Below are positions 1-8,151 of a DNA stretch of 64,000 nt, piece after piece. The first letter of the stretch is position 1; the number at the start of each line of letters is the position of its first letter. The position numbers and the translations under genes are program-made. The notes below the pieces were generated by a model, which was given only the letters and a program-made list of their open reading frames with translations, was not told where the DNA came from and did not search any database. Origin of the DNA: an uncultured Bacteroidia bacterium (lineage in GTDB: Bacteria > Bacteroidota > Bacteroidia > Bacteroidales > F082); assembly GCA_902767725.1 (NCBI GenBank), contig CACXIM010000006.1, forward strand, positions 40,410 to 104,409, given 5' to 3'.

Positions 1-39
1 CAAGGGTTTATCCAGTCATTGTTTAATTTGATGTAAGTT

Positions 40-981
40 ATGGCAAAGAAAGATGAACATACTTACGTTCCGCCGTTTACCGTGAGTGCTGAAGCCATCA
101 ACCTGATTGCGGAAATATCCGGTCAGATAGAGCGCTATGCCATCCGTTTGGAACAGGAAGACGGCTTGCGGCTGCGCAAGGCCAACCGCATCAAGACCAT
201 ACATTCGTCGTTAGCCATTGAGGGCAACACTTTGAGCGAAGACGAGGTGCGCGACATCATTGAAGGAAAGACCGTGGTAGCACCTATTAAGCAGATTCAG
301 GAGGTGAAAAACGCCATCGCCACCTACGAACTCTATCCCACGTTGGATGCCTTCAAGGAAAAAGACCTGCTGAAGGCGCATGGCGTGATGATGCAGGCCT
401 TAATCGACCATCCTGGACGTTACAGAAGTGGAGGTGTGGGTGTGTTTGGTGAGAAGGGCATAGTGCATCTGGCACCACCTGCCGAAAGGGTTCCTATTTT
501 GATGAGCGACCTCTTCAACTGGCTGAAAAACAGCAAAGACCATTTGCTCATCCGCTCCTGCGTGTTCCATTATGAATTCGAGTTCATCCATCCCTTCATT
601 GACGGTAATGGTAGGACTGGTCGTCTGTGGCAATCCTTGATTCTCGGCAAGTTGCATCCTCTGTTTGAGCATTTGCCAGTGGAGAACATGGTCTATGCCA
701 ACCAACAGGCTTATTACGATGCCATTGGTGAGAGCAGCAAACAGGGGCAGTCGGGGCCGTTCATCGATTTTATGTTGGCCGAAATCTTCAAGACGCTGAA
801 AGCACATCAAGGGGAACCTTTACCTAATAAAGTTCAGGAAGAAGTTCCTAATAAAGTTCCTAATAAAGTTCCTAATAAACTAAGGAATATGTATCCAGAA
901 TTATCCGATGCTACTTGGGATATTCATACAAGGACAGCGGCGTGCAATGGCTCGGAGAGATCTCAAGCCATTGGGACGTGA
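40..981 (+). CDS. Fic family protein (AMPylase-type), C-terminus truncated and fused out of frame to an hsdS remnant
   Basis: Fic proteins usually transfer AMP or another nucleotide moiety to a hydroxyl side chain of a target protein. The core motif HPFIDGNGRTGR begins at H184, with the catalytic His and the phosphate-binding GNGR. An N-terminal inhibitory motif, [S/T]xxxE[G/N], is visible as S57-LAI-E61-G62, so this is a class II self-inhibited Fic protein. After the Fic domain come PNKV tetrapeptide repeats and the beginning of what is normally a winged-helix tail (ELSDATWDI). That tail breaks off near residue 293, and the last 20 or so residues are an out-of-frame reading of hsdS-like DNA. 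The enzyme core is complete; the missing tail probably affects target or DNA binding. The ATG at 40 is the first in frame. The next gene starts 12 bases after the stop. Confidence 0.88.
   Translation: MAKKDEHTYVPPFTVSAEAINLIAEISGQIERYAIRLEQEDGLRLRKANRIKTIHSSLAIEGNTLSEDEVRDIIEGKTVVAPIKQIQEVKNAIATYELYPTLDAFKEKDLLKAHGVMMQALIDHPGRYRSGGVGVFGEKGIVHLAPPAERVPILMSDLFNWLKNSKDHLLIRSCVFHYEFEFIHPFIDGNGRTGRLWQSLILGKLHPLFEHLPVENMVYANQQAYYDAIGESSKQGQSGPFIDFMLAEIFKTLKAHQGEPLPNKVQEEVPNKVPNKVPNKLRNMYPELSDATWDIHTRTAACNGSERSQAIGT
843..878 (+). repeat. 12-bp tandem repeat in fic (three perfect copies)
   Basis: The unit GTTCCTAATAAA occurs three times head to tail, and a partial copy lies just upstream. It encodes the VPNK repeats of the Fic tail. 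Because the unit is a multiple of three, slippage changes the linker length without breaking the frame. Confidence 0.9.
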
Positions 982-1000
982 AAAAAATAAATTATGATGA
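921..1000 (+). pseudogene. hsdS 5'-end remnant (out of frame)
   Basis: Read in the frame that begins at 921, the DNA encodes YKDSGVQWLGEISSHWDVKK. This is the characteristic start of the first target-recognition domain of Bacteroidota HsdS proteins; the intact hsdS at 2172 begins YKPSGVKWLGEIPNHWEVKR. The fragment has no start codon and reads to a stop at 1017-1019. It overlaps the 3' end of the fic reading frame and the start of the DUF1016 gene. It is best explained as the leftover 5' end of a second hsdS allele. Confidence 0.82.
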
Positions 1001-2175
1001 AAATGGAAACCAAGAATAATTTCGATGGGTTGGTTTGCAATATAACCAGCGTGCAAGACGTGTTGCAGACTCAAGCTGCACATGCCATCAATTTGGCATT
1101 AACGACTCGCAACTGGTTGATAGGATATTATATTGTTGAGTACGAGCAGAATGGAGAAGATCGGGCTCAGTATGGCGAACAACTGTTGAAAAAACTGGCA
1201 AAACGTATTGGGCGAAAAGGATTGGGAGAACGTCGTCTTTATGAGTTTCGGCAAATGTATTCCACATACCCCAACCTTGCCATGGAAGTGGTTGCTTATT
1301 TGCATAACGGATCGGACACAAACATTTTGCGGTCAGCAACCGCAAAATTACAGATAGAAAGTGCCGAGAACGAAAAATTGCGGTTGGCAACCGCCAAATT
1401 GTCGGAAAGCACAGAAGCATGGACTACACCGCCCGAAAAGTTGTTCTATCGACTCTCGGCCACGCACTTGATTTTACTTTCAGGCATTTCCGAACCCTTG
1501 AAACGGGCCTTTTACGAGCAGGAGGCTATAAAAGGCTGTTGGACAGTCAAGGAACTCGACCGTCAGGTGTCGTCGCTGTATTACGAGCGCATGGGGCTTT
1601 CGAAAAACAAGATGGCTTTGCAAAAGCAATTGGCCGACAACAACCGCCCAATCGAGGCCGCCGACATCATCCACGACCCTGTGTCGTTGGAGTTTCTCGG
1701 TTTGCAGCAGCAGGATGTTTTCACCGAAACAAAACTTGAGTCCGCGATACTCAACCATCTCCAACATTTTTTGTTGGAAATGGGTACGGGGTTTTGCTTT
1801 GAGGCACGGCAAAAACGCATCCTTGTTGACCATGATTATTTCAAAGCTGATTTGGTGTTTTACCATCGAATCTTGAAATGCCATGTGATTGTTGACTTGA
1901 AGATTGACCGTTTCAGGCACGAATACGCCTCGCAACTCAATCTCTATCTCAATTATTATAGGCATGAGGTCATGCAGGAAGACGACAATCCGCCTGTTGG
2001 CATTCTGCTATGCACGGATTATGGCGAAACCACCGTGAAATATGCTATCGAAGGCCTGTCGCAGAACCTTTTTGTGAGCAAGTATAAACTTCAACTGCCT
2101 TCGGAAGACGAAATACGCGATTATTTGTTGGCGAATTTCTCCGAAGACGACTACAAACAAAACGACCAACCATGA
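994..2175 (+). CDS. DUF1016 / YhcG-type PD-(D/E)XK nuclease
   Basis: This is a two-domain DUF1016 protein, a family often found inside type I restriction operons of Bacteroidota. The helical N-terminal domain spans about residues 15-200. The C-terminal PD-(D/E)XK nuclease fold spans about 240-385, with candidate catalytic residues E270, D286 and D301-L-K303. Two near-identical segments (LRSATAKL and LRLATAKL, about residues 112-136) form a short internal duplication. Starts at 994, 997 and 1003 are all possible; the first ATG is used here. The stop overlaps the hsdS start (ATGA at 2172-2175), so the two are probably translationally coupled. The substrate is unknown; branched or phage DNA is an inference. 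Confidence 0.85.
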   Translation: MMKMETKNNFDGLVCNITSVQDVLQTQAAHAINLALTTRNWLIGYYIVEYEQNGEDRAQYGEQLLKKLAKRIGRKGLGERRLYEFRQMYSTYPNLAMEVVAYLHNGSDTNILRSATAKLQIESAENEKLRLATAKLSESTEAWTTPPEKLFYRLSATHLILLSGISEPLKRAFYEQEAIKGCWTVKELDRQVSSLYYERMGLSKNKMALQKQLADNNRPIEAADIIHDPVSLEFLGLQQQDVFTETKLESAILNHLQHFLLEMGTGFCFEARQKRILVDHDYFKADLVFYHRILKCHVIVDLKIDRFRHEYASQLNLYLNYYRHEVMQEDDNPPVGILLCTDYGETTVKYAIEGLSQNLFVSKYKLQLPSEDEIRDYLLANFSEDDYKQNDQP

Positions 2176-3365
2176 ACCGACACCCCTCATACAAACCCAG
2201 CGGCGTGAAATGGCTCGGAGAGATTCCGAATCATTGGGAAGTGAAGCGCTTTAAACATTTTGGGACATTTTCAAAAGGTAAATTGCCTAAAAATACTAAT
2301 TTGGACGGTATAGGTTTTCCAATTATAGGCGCTTCTGAAATGAATGGAAAAGAACCTTCTGTTTTTACTGAAGATATCAATGTACCCCATTGCCTGCCAT
2401 ACGAGATTCTTATTTTATGGGATGGAGCAAACGCAGGATTGGTTGCTAACAATAAAAAAGGAGTTGTTGCTTCAACGGCAGTAAAATATACTTGTATTGA
2501 CGATAGTATCAATGATCGATATTTGTTTTATCTTGTTAAAAACTATCAGCGTTATTATAAAGACAAGGTTAGTGGAACGACGATTCCCCATATGAATATT
2601 GCCTTTATAAATGACACCCCGTTGCTTGTCCCCAAATATGCCGAGCAAACCGCCATAGCCAACTACCTCGATACCGCCACCGCGAAGATAGACGCCGCCA
2701 TAGCGCAGCAGCAGAAGATGATAGACCTCTTGAACGAACGCAAGCAAATCATCATCAACCGCGCCGTAACCAAAGGCCTCAACCCCAATGCGAAAATGAA
2801 GGACAGCGGCGTGGAATGGATTGGGGAGGTGCCGGAGGGGTGGGATACCTGTGCCTTAAAGAAAAAAGCGAAGGTTATTCTAGGAAAGATGTTATCAAAT
2901 AATCCCACAAATAAATACAAATACATTTGTGCAAAAGATGTCCATTATGGTGAGATTGATACATCTGACCTTAAAGAAATGAGTTTCACACATGAGGAGA
3001 GGCAATTGTATGAAGTAAAAAAAGGCGATATGCTTATTGTAGAGGGAGGTGCAGGCGCTGGTGGTTGTGCAATTGTCAAGGAAGATTTGAAAAACATATA
3101 CATTCAAAATTCTATCATGATTGTTAGAGGAGCAGAAAATCTCCTTAACGATTATTTATGCTTCTTCATGCAATCTATCAATCAAAAGGGTTATATAGAA
3201 TATATTTGTAATAAAGCCACAATACCACATTTTACAAAAGAAAAAGTGGGCGCGGTAATAATACCTCTTCCGCCATTTAAGAAACAGGTTGAAATTGTAG
3301 ATTATTTAAATACAGCAATTGCTCCAATTGATGATGCGATAAAGAATTGTGATCATCATCAATGA
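2172..3365 (+). CDS. hsdS: Type I restriction-modification specificity subunit HsdS, C-terminal coiled coil damaged
   Basis: HsdS chooses the bipartite DNA target of a type I enzyme and holds the HsdM and HsdR subunits. Two target-recognition domains are visible, each opening with an SGVxWxGExPxxW signature (residues 5-20 and about 212-226). The central conserved helix reads IANYLDTATAKIDAAI (from about residue 160). The distal helix, which should match the central one, stops after DYLNTAIAPIDDAIKN. The reading frame then closes at CDHHQ. The normal terminal residues (IIINEVVTGKVKV) are present immediately downstream in another frame (3352-3399). Roughly a dozen codons of the distal helix appear to be missing, with a frame change. 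Both recognition domains are full length, so partial function is possible. Confidence 0.9.
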   Translation: MNRHPSYKPSGVKWLGEIPNHWEVKRFKHFGTFSKGKLPKNTNLDGIGFPIIGASEMNGKEPSVFTEDINVPHCLPYEILILWDGANAGLVANNKKGVVASTAVKYTCIDDSINDRYLFYLVKNYQRYYKDKVSGTTIPHMNIAFINDTPLLVPKYAEQTAIANYLDTATAKIDAAIAQQQKMIDLLNERKQIIINRAVTKGLNPNAKMKDSGVEWIGEVPEGWDTCALKKKAKVILGKMLSNNPTNKYKYICAKDVHYGEIDTSDLKEMSFTHEERQLYEVKKGDMLIVEGGAGAGGCAIVKEDLKNIYIQNSIMIVRGAENLLNDYLCFFMQSINQKGYIEYICNKATIPHFTKEKVGAVIIPLPPFKKQVEIVDYLNTAIAPIDDAIKNCDHHQ

Positions 3366-3399
3366 AGTGGTGACGGGGAAAGTGAAAGTAACTAATTAA
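3352..3399 (+). pseudogene. hsdS 3'-end remnant, copy 1 (out of frame)
   Basis: In the frame starting at 3352 the DNA encodes IIINEVVTGKVKVTN and a stop. This is the standard C-terminus of Bacteroidota HsdS. It overlaps the stop of the hsdS frame and shows that the gene has lost the DNA joining the two parts. Confidence 0.82.
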
Positions 3400-3416
3400 A
3401 ATACCTTTAATTATAT

Positions 3417-4793
3417 ATGAGAACTATATACACTCCATCAACAATCACCAAAGAGTTGGAAGATAAACTTTGGAATGATGCGCTTATCGTTTTTGACACA
3501 TGCGCATTGTTGGATTTCTATTTTCTTACTGAAGAGTATCAACAAATAATGAGCGATATTCTAAACGCGTTGAAAGATAGGATTTGGATTCCAGCACATG
3601 TAAAATATGAATTTGAAAAAAACCATGAAAAAGGGGCTTCTAATCCGATAAACGAAAAATACTCAGAAACTAAAATACAGAAGAACAAATTCGTTGAAGA
3701 GCTTAAGGCTTTAATAGAATTATGGGACAAACAATATTATCACCCTTTTATAACTAAGCAATCTTTACAAACTATCAAAGACAGTCTTGCAGATATGGAA
3801 CCTAGAATTGCACAAATTAAGACAATAATTTCAATGCAATATCAGGATCGAAAAAAAGAAATTCAAGACTTGAAGGATAAAGATATTGTAGGTAAAACTG
3901 TTAATCAATTAAATTATGGTGAGCCTTTATCTTTTTCAGAAATTAAAAAAATAGCTGAAGAGGGTCGTGTTAGGTATGCTAATCATATTCCTCCCGGATA
4001 CAAAGATTCTGGGACAAAGTCAGGCATTAGGCAATATGGGGACTTAATCATTTGGAAAGAAATAATTCGTAAAGCTCGAGAGACCGAAAAAGATATTATC
4101 TTTATTTCAAATGATCAAAAGTCTGATTGGGTAATTACAGATGAGTCAAAAAATGATAGTCTTGCTGAAAAGCCAAATTCAAATGAACTAGGAAATCCTT
4201 GTAGAGAACTGCTTGCCGAATTCGAGGAAGAGACGGGTAGAAATATGTGGATTTATTCTACTTCATCATTTATAACTAAACTAGAAAATATTTATAAACC
4301 GTCAACACCCCAATTAGAACTACAAGGCAAATTAGGTATCGTGCGTGATGTAATAGAACAGCTTGTTAATGAGCGTAATATCAAAAGGAAAGCTCGTGAA
4401 TTTTCTCTATTAATCCGTTGTGATAATTGTGGCGAATTATTTGAAATAGATGCTAACGATTTTTCCTTTGATTGGCAGGTTGAGAGTAGTGAAGAGAGAG
4501 GTATGGGGGTTGAGAGTGAATATGTTTCTTATGAAAATTGCAAATGCCCTACATGTAATCAAGAAAATGATATTGAATTACACGTTTGGGAATATCCTGT
4601 GGGAGCATTTAATTATCAAGATATTGATGTCTCGCATGGTTCGATTGAAAAGTCTGTAAACTTATCTCATTTCATACATTTCTACGATTACGATGAGTGT
4701 ATAAAATGTGGCGAAAGAGCTATATTAAATGACATTGGCCTTTGCGAAAACTGTCAAGATGAATTTGATAGATTCGTTAATTCTGATGATTAG
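3417..4793 (+). CDS. PIN-like domain protein with two C-terminal zinc ribbons
   Basis: The N-terminal half resembles the PIN_8-type domain, a metal-dependent RNase fold. It shows an early acidic pair (D27 in VFDTCALLDFY, D33), E65 in KYEFEKN, and a late acidic stretch YGDLIIWKEI followed by IIFISNDQKSDW. The C-terminal third carries four CxxC knuckles (RCDNCG, CPTCNQ, CIKCGE, LCENCQ), which is enough for two zinc ribbons. An RNase effector with a nucleic-acid- or protein-sensing zinc region is the likely reading. The gene lies 17 bases after the copy 1 hsdS remnant. It is visibly A+T-rich compared with hsdR, as are the two genes after it, consistent with later acquisition. No antitoxin-like partner is adjacent. 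Confidence 0.72.
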   Translation: MRTIYTPSTITKELEDKLWNDALIVFDTCALLDFYFLTEEYQQIMSDILNALKDRIWIPAHVKYEFEKNHEKGASNPINEKYSETKIQKNKFVEELKALIELWDKQYYHPFITKQSLQTIKDSLADMEPRIAQIKTIISMQYQDRKKEIQDLKDKDIVGKTVNQLNYGEPLSFSEIKKIAEEGRVRYANHIPPGYKDSGTKSGIRQYGDLIIWKEIIRKARETEKDIIFISNDQKSDWVITDESKNDSLAEKPNSNELGNPCRELLAEFEEETGRNMWIYSTSSFITKLENIYKPSTPQLELQGKLGIVRDVIEQLVNERNIKRKAREFSLLIRCDNCGELFEIDANDFSFDWQVESSEERGMGVESEYVSYENCKCPTCNQENDIELHVWEYPVGAFNYQDIDVSHGSIEKSVNLSHFIHFYDYDECIKCGERAILNDIGLCENCQDEFDRFVNSDD

Positions 4794-4805
4794 AAAAATA
4801 TTTAG

Positions 4806-4862
4806 AAGCAGAAGCAGATAATAATAAATGAAGCGGTAATGGGAAAGGTGAAAGTAGTATGA
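4806..4862 (+). pseudogene. hsdS 3'-end remnant, copy 2, overlapping the apeA-like start
   Basis: The frame at 4806 encodes KQKQIIINEAVMGKVKVV and a TGA stop, again the HsdS C-terminus. It begins 13 bases after the PIN gene. Its stop shares ATGA (4859-4862) with the start of the next gene, as in a translationally coupled operon. The apeA-like gene was therefore once directly behind an intact hsdS. Confidence 0.82.
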
Positions 4863-6157
4863 GCAAGAATCCTATGATATTTCATGGCGAATGGTGGGTG
4901 CCGGCAGAGGCAGACTTGGATAACCAAGGGCTGTTTCCTATGGTACATAAAGGAATGGAAGCTAAGCACACTGGGACTTTGACGTATTGTGAAGATAGAG
5001 ATTCCAAATTGGAATTCTATCATGTTCCAAGTAAATATCAAGCCACATTTTATGACAATAACGAGGTGATGTGGGGAGTGGATGCAAATGGCCATATTTT
5101 TACGCTCTTCAATGTGGTGAGGGAAGGCCCTTTCAATGGAGATTTCACAAATACAGTTTTCAGTGTTGGCTTGATATTGATGGGTGAGCATGTGCTATCG
5201 ATGAAAGAACCTAAATACAATCAGTGCATTGTGCAATTTCCTTATTTAAGGAACTGGGCATTTCATGATAATTTGATCAAAACTCCAAAAGATCGCTCAC
5301 ATCCTCAACCAATTATTGACTTAAGTAAATTGGTTACATTGGTTGAAGTCAAGGTTGACAATGCCATTACGTGGGTCTTGCGCGACAAGGTTGCAGTAAA
5401 CCGTTCAGTTTATGATTTTAATATCAATCAGCTAACTGAATTTGTGATAGATTCAGATAAGGCTACTCCTGTTGATACGTTTTTGAAACACGTAAGAGAG
5501 TTTTCTCAGTTTCTTTCTGTCGCGTTGTATGGTGAACAAAGACCCTCTGAAGTAAGACTCTATAGAAAAGCGCAAAATCGTAGCATTCAGCTTCTGTTTA
5601 AGAAAGATAATTCTGTAGATCCACACGCCAATAAATTGATAAAGTTCGACGAATTGAAGGAACAAGTGCCTGCGATGTTAAGGGTATGGCACCAGAATTA
5701 CGACAAGATAGCGCCTATCAGCAGTTATTTGGTGGATTCGCTTCGTAAGAAAAACGAGTTTAGTGTGCCAGATTTCTTGATCATCGCTCAAGCACTCGAT
5801 GGCTATCATAAACGCTTCGTAAACAAGAAAAACGGGAAAGACATTAAAAAATACGAAGAACAGATCAAGGTCTTGCTGAACCAATTCAAAGATGTTCGAG
5901 TAATTCAAGAGTGCAACATTGATCCAGAAGTTTTGAAAGACACTCGTCATAAATATTCGCATCTTTATCCTGACGATGAAAAATCTTCAGCTGTAGAAGG
6001 TGATGAGTTGTATTGGCTGACCGAAAAGTGTAAGATACTATTGACTTGTTGTGTGCTTAATATGATGGGGTTGACAAACGCAGAAATTGATTTATGTTGT
6101 AACATTCCTATTATTAGGCGGATGTTAGGGTATCTGCCTTTTGCATTTGATGTATAA
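4859..6157 (+). CDS. ApeA-like abortive-infection protein with C-terminal HEPN nuclease motif
   Basis: The N-terminal region begins MIFHGEWWVPAEAD and continues with GTLTYCEDRDSKLEFYHV, the layout of the ApeA N-terminal domain 1. The C-terminal 120 residues look like a HEPN domain and contain the Rx4H catalytic motif as R363-HKYS-H368. ApeA proteins are established anti-phage effectors thought to act as HEPN RNases that shut down the infected cell. At 432 residues the gene is of usual length for the family. The start codon overlaps the stop of an hsdS remnant. The trigger is unknown. As a single-gene system it fits a cargo role inside the restriction operon. Confidence 0.82.
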   Translation: MSKNPMIFHGEWWVPAEADLDNQGLFPMVHKGMEAKHTGTLTYCEDRDSKLEFYHVPSKYQATFYDNNEVMWGVDANGHIFTLFNVVREGPFNGDFTNTVFSVGLILMGEHVLSMKEPKYNQCIVQFPYLRNWAFHDNLIKTPKDRSHPQPIIDLSKLVTLVEVKVDNAITWVLRDKVAVNRSVYDFNINQLTEFVIDSDKATPVDTFLKHVREFSQFLSVALYGEQRPSEVRLYRKAQNRSIQLLFKKDNSVDPHANKLIKFDELKEQVPAMLRVWHQNYDKIAPISSYLVDSLRKKNEFSVPDFLIIAQALDGYHKRFVNKKNGKDIKKYEEQIKVLLNQFKDVRVIQECNIDPEVLKDTRHKYSHLYPDDEKSSAVEGDELYWLTEKCKILLTCCVLNMMGLTNAEIDLCCNIPIIRRMLGYLPFAFDV

Positions 6158-6180
6158 TATGTAGTTTCGCTGAAAAAGTA

Positions 6181-6223
6181 GATATAATAATGAAGTGTAA
6201 CGGGAAAAGTGAAAATGGTGTGA
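6181..6223 (+). pseudogene. hsdS 3'-end remnant, copy 3
   Basis: The stretch aligns base by base with copies 1 and 2 around AATGAAGTG and GGGAAAAGTGAAA. It encodes VTGKVKMV and a stop in the frame at 6197, with a single-base deletion just upstream. It lies 23 bases after the apeA-like gene. Confidence 0.7.
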
Positions 6224-6245
6224 AACTGGTATTTGAAAAATTTAT

Positions 6246-6253
6246 TATTTTTG
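6246..6253 (+). promoter_or_regulatory. -7 box (TATTTTTG) upstream of the ATPase gene
   Basis: This TAnnTTTG match lies 30 bases before the ATG at 6283. The ATPase/nuclease pair therefore probably has its own promoter and does not rely on hsdS transcription. Confidence 0.55.
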
Positions 6254-6282
6254 CAAATTAATATGCTATAATTAGAATAATC

Positions 6283-7563
6283 ATGAAATTGAAAATCTCA
6301 AATCTCGGCCCTATTGATTCGATGGTAATCGATATGTCGAAACCATTTATCCTTTTTGCTGGCGACAATGGAACGGGGAAAACCTATGCTGCGACATTTC
6401 TATATACTTTAATAAAAGTGTTTTCTGTTTCGTTTGATTCTCAATCGGAGAACAATGGAGTAACTATTACACAAAAACAAGAGAGAATTGTTGAAGGAAA
6501 GTTGAATGCGGATGATTTGTATGATTCGTTTTGTGAATTTTTGGATAAAGAACAGAAATGGATTTTGAGGTTCATGAATTTGGATATTAAGGTAGATTTA
6601 TTCAAGTGCAAAATTGTTACTACAAAAGAGGAATGGAGAAAAGAATTGTTTCAAAAGTCGGTGTCGATATTTTATGATTACGTTGTAAAAAAAGCAAATT
6701 CTTTTGATTTTCGTGTAAAATTGTTCAGCAACGATGACATTTCTGTTATGCAATCTTACTTGAAAAGGTCGTTGTTTTTTGATGGCATTATCGGGGCTAA
6801 AATGCTTACGGCAGAACGTAGTGGAATCTATACATTTAGCCGAGAGTTGTCCGCGGGGCGACTTAGAAATCCTGATGAAAGATTAAATATTCGATATCCA
6901 AAGCCAATTGCGGATGGTTTAGCTGATGCAGTGGATGATGTAAGCACAAAGAAGTTCTCCTATTATTCTGATCATCACGAATTTGCCGATGAGATTGAAC
7001 AGATAATTTTACATGGGGGTATTACGGTTACAAAAGAAGGGGAAATTAAGTATCATGTTTCTAAAGAAACAGAACTTGGTTTCAACGACTCATCCTCTGC
7101 TATCAAGACTTTGGCTCCTTTAGTGTTGTATTTACGATATTCCTCAGGCCAATACAATGTTTTGTTTATTGATGAGCCTGAACTAAATCTTCACCCGAAG
7201 AACCAGATCCTTTTGGCGAAAATCTTCGTCAAGATGATTAATGCTGGTCTTCGTTTGGTTATCAGTACCCATAGTGACTATATCATTCGTGAAATCAACA
7301 ATATGATTATGGTTGATGGACTGAACAAGGCAGGCGATAAGATTTTTACAAACAAGGGATATGATGAAAGTCTTTGTTTGTCACAAGACAAGTTTGCCCC
7401 TTATTTGTTCCAGAAGGGCAATAATGGCAAAGTGAAAGTGGAGCCGCTTGAAGTGGACAGATACGGATTCAATATGCCTTCCATTGACGAGGCCATCAAT
7501 AGCCAAAACGATGTGACGAATACCTTCTATGAAGTTTTGAAGTATGATCACCCAAATAACTGA
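6283..7563 (+). CDS. AAA/ABC-type ATPase (AAA_15/AAA_21 group), probable defence ATPase
   Basis: This soluble ATPase has SMC/OLD-like motifs. Walker A is GDNGTGKT (residues 27-34), Walker B is VLFIDEPELNLHP with D297-E298, and the H-switch is ISTHSDY near residue 330. A signature-like stretch, SSAIKTLAPLVL, precedes Walker B. Such ATPases act as sensors or motors in many anti-phage systems and are usually paired with an effector nuclease. Here the pair is the gene 3 bases downstream. There is no TOPRIM domain, so it is not an OLD nuclease. It has its own -7 box and an A+T-rich composition unlike hsdR. The exact family is not assigned. Confidence 0.75.
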   Translation: MKLKISNLGPIDSMVIDMSKPFILFAGDNGTGKTYAATFLYTLIKVFSVSFDSQSENNGVTITQKQERIVEGKLNADDLYDSFCEFLDKEQKWILRFMNLDIKVDLFKCKIVTTKEEWRKELFQKSVSIFYDYVVKKANSFDFRVKLFSNDDISVMQSYLKRSLFFDGIIGAKMLTAERSGIYTFSRELSAGRLRNPDERLNIRYPKPIADGLADAVDDVSTKKFSYYSDHHEFADEIEQIILHGGITVTKEGEIKYHVSKETELGFNDSSSAIKTLAPLVLYLRYSSGQYNVLFIDEPELNLHPKNQILLAKIFVKMINAGLRLVISTHSDYIIREINNMIMVDGLNKAGDKIFTNKGYDESLCLSQDKFAPYLFQKGNNGKVKVEPLEVDRYGFNMPSIDEAINSQNDVTNTFYEVLKYDHPNN

Positions 7564-7566
7564 GTT

Positions 7567-8151
7567 ATGGAATACATAGATTATTTTGAGTGGATTCTTA
7601 ACTCGGACTTCCTGCAAAAAGGGGATGAAGCATTGACAATGGTTGAGCCTTCCGATTTGTTGCATGAAGAGCAACGGGTGGACATTAAAAATGATACTCG
7701 GTCTATTTTGGATATGAAACTTTATTGTTTCAATACCGCGGACAAAAATGTGAATAATCTGTTCCCTTTTTTCAATCAGAGAAGTGTTGAGCCTAAGGCA
7801 CCAGAAGGATTAAACCGTTTTTGTGACTATATATTATTAGTACAGCACATTAAAGGATTGTTTGTGTTCTTTCTAGAAATGAAGCGTGGTGATAATGATG
7901 GTGCAGATAAACAAATAGAGGCATCATGTACTTTTTTTGATTTCATTTTGCAATCGGCGGAGCGTATAAGAGAGGAAAATGGACTTCCAGATTTTGATTC
8001 GAATAAAGTTCAGTTTCGTAGAATTATCATCAAAGAAGAGAGAAGTAATAAGAGAATGACCAAGGACAATGAAGTGGAAAACTTTGATTTGGAGGCCGTG
8101 AATCTTCACAAATGCCATTCTGAATTTCGTCCTGTTGCTTATTGCAGATGA
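7567..8151 (+). CDS. Small PD-(D/E)XK-like protein, probable effector of the upstream ATPase
   Basis: I do not recognise this 194-residue protein as a named family. It shows a nuclease-like pattern: D87 in RFCDYILLV, then a hydrophobic strand ending FFLEMKRG (E104-x-K106), then an ADKQIEAS helix with Q116. This order (D, ExK, Q) is typical of PD-(D/E)XK folds. The gene starts 3 bases after the ATPase stop, so the two form a tight pair. Its stop overlaps the likely hsdR start (ATGA at 8148). A DNA- or RNA-cleaving effector controlled by the ATPase is inferred, not shown. Confidence 0.55.
   Translation: MEYIDYFEWILNSDFLQKGDEALTMVEPSDLLHEEQRVDIKNDTRSILDMKLYCFNTADKNVNNLFPFFNQRSVEPKAPEGLNRFCDYILLVQHIKGLFVFFLEMKRGDNDGADKQIEASCTFFDFILQSAERIREENGLPDFDSNKVQFRRIIIKEERSNKRMTKDNEVENFDLEAVNLHKCHSEFRPVAYCR

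Noticed and set aside
1-39. Possible 3' end of an upstream gene (frame ending with TAA at 34-36)
   Set aside because: All three forward frames reach a stop within 40 bases and the fragment is too short to identify; hsdM is expected upstream but is not visible.
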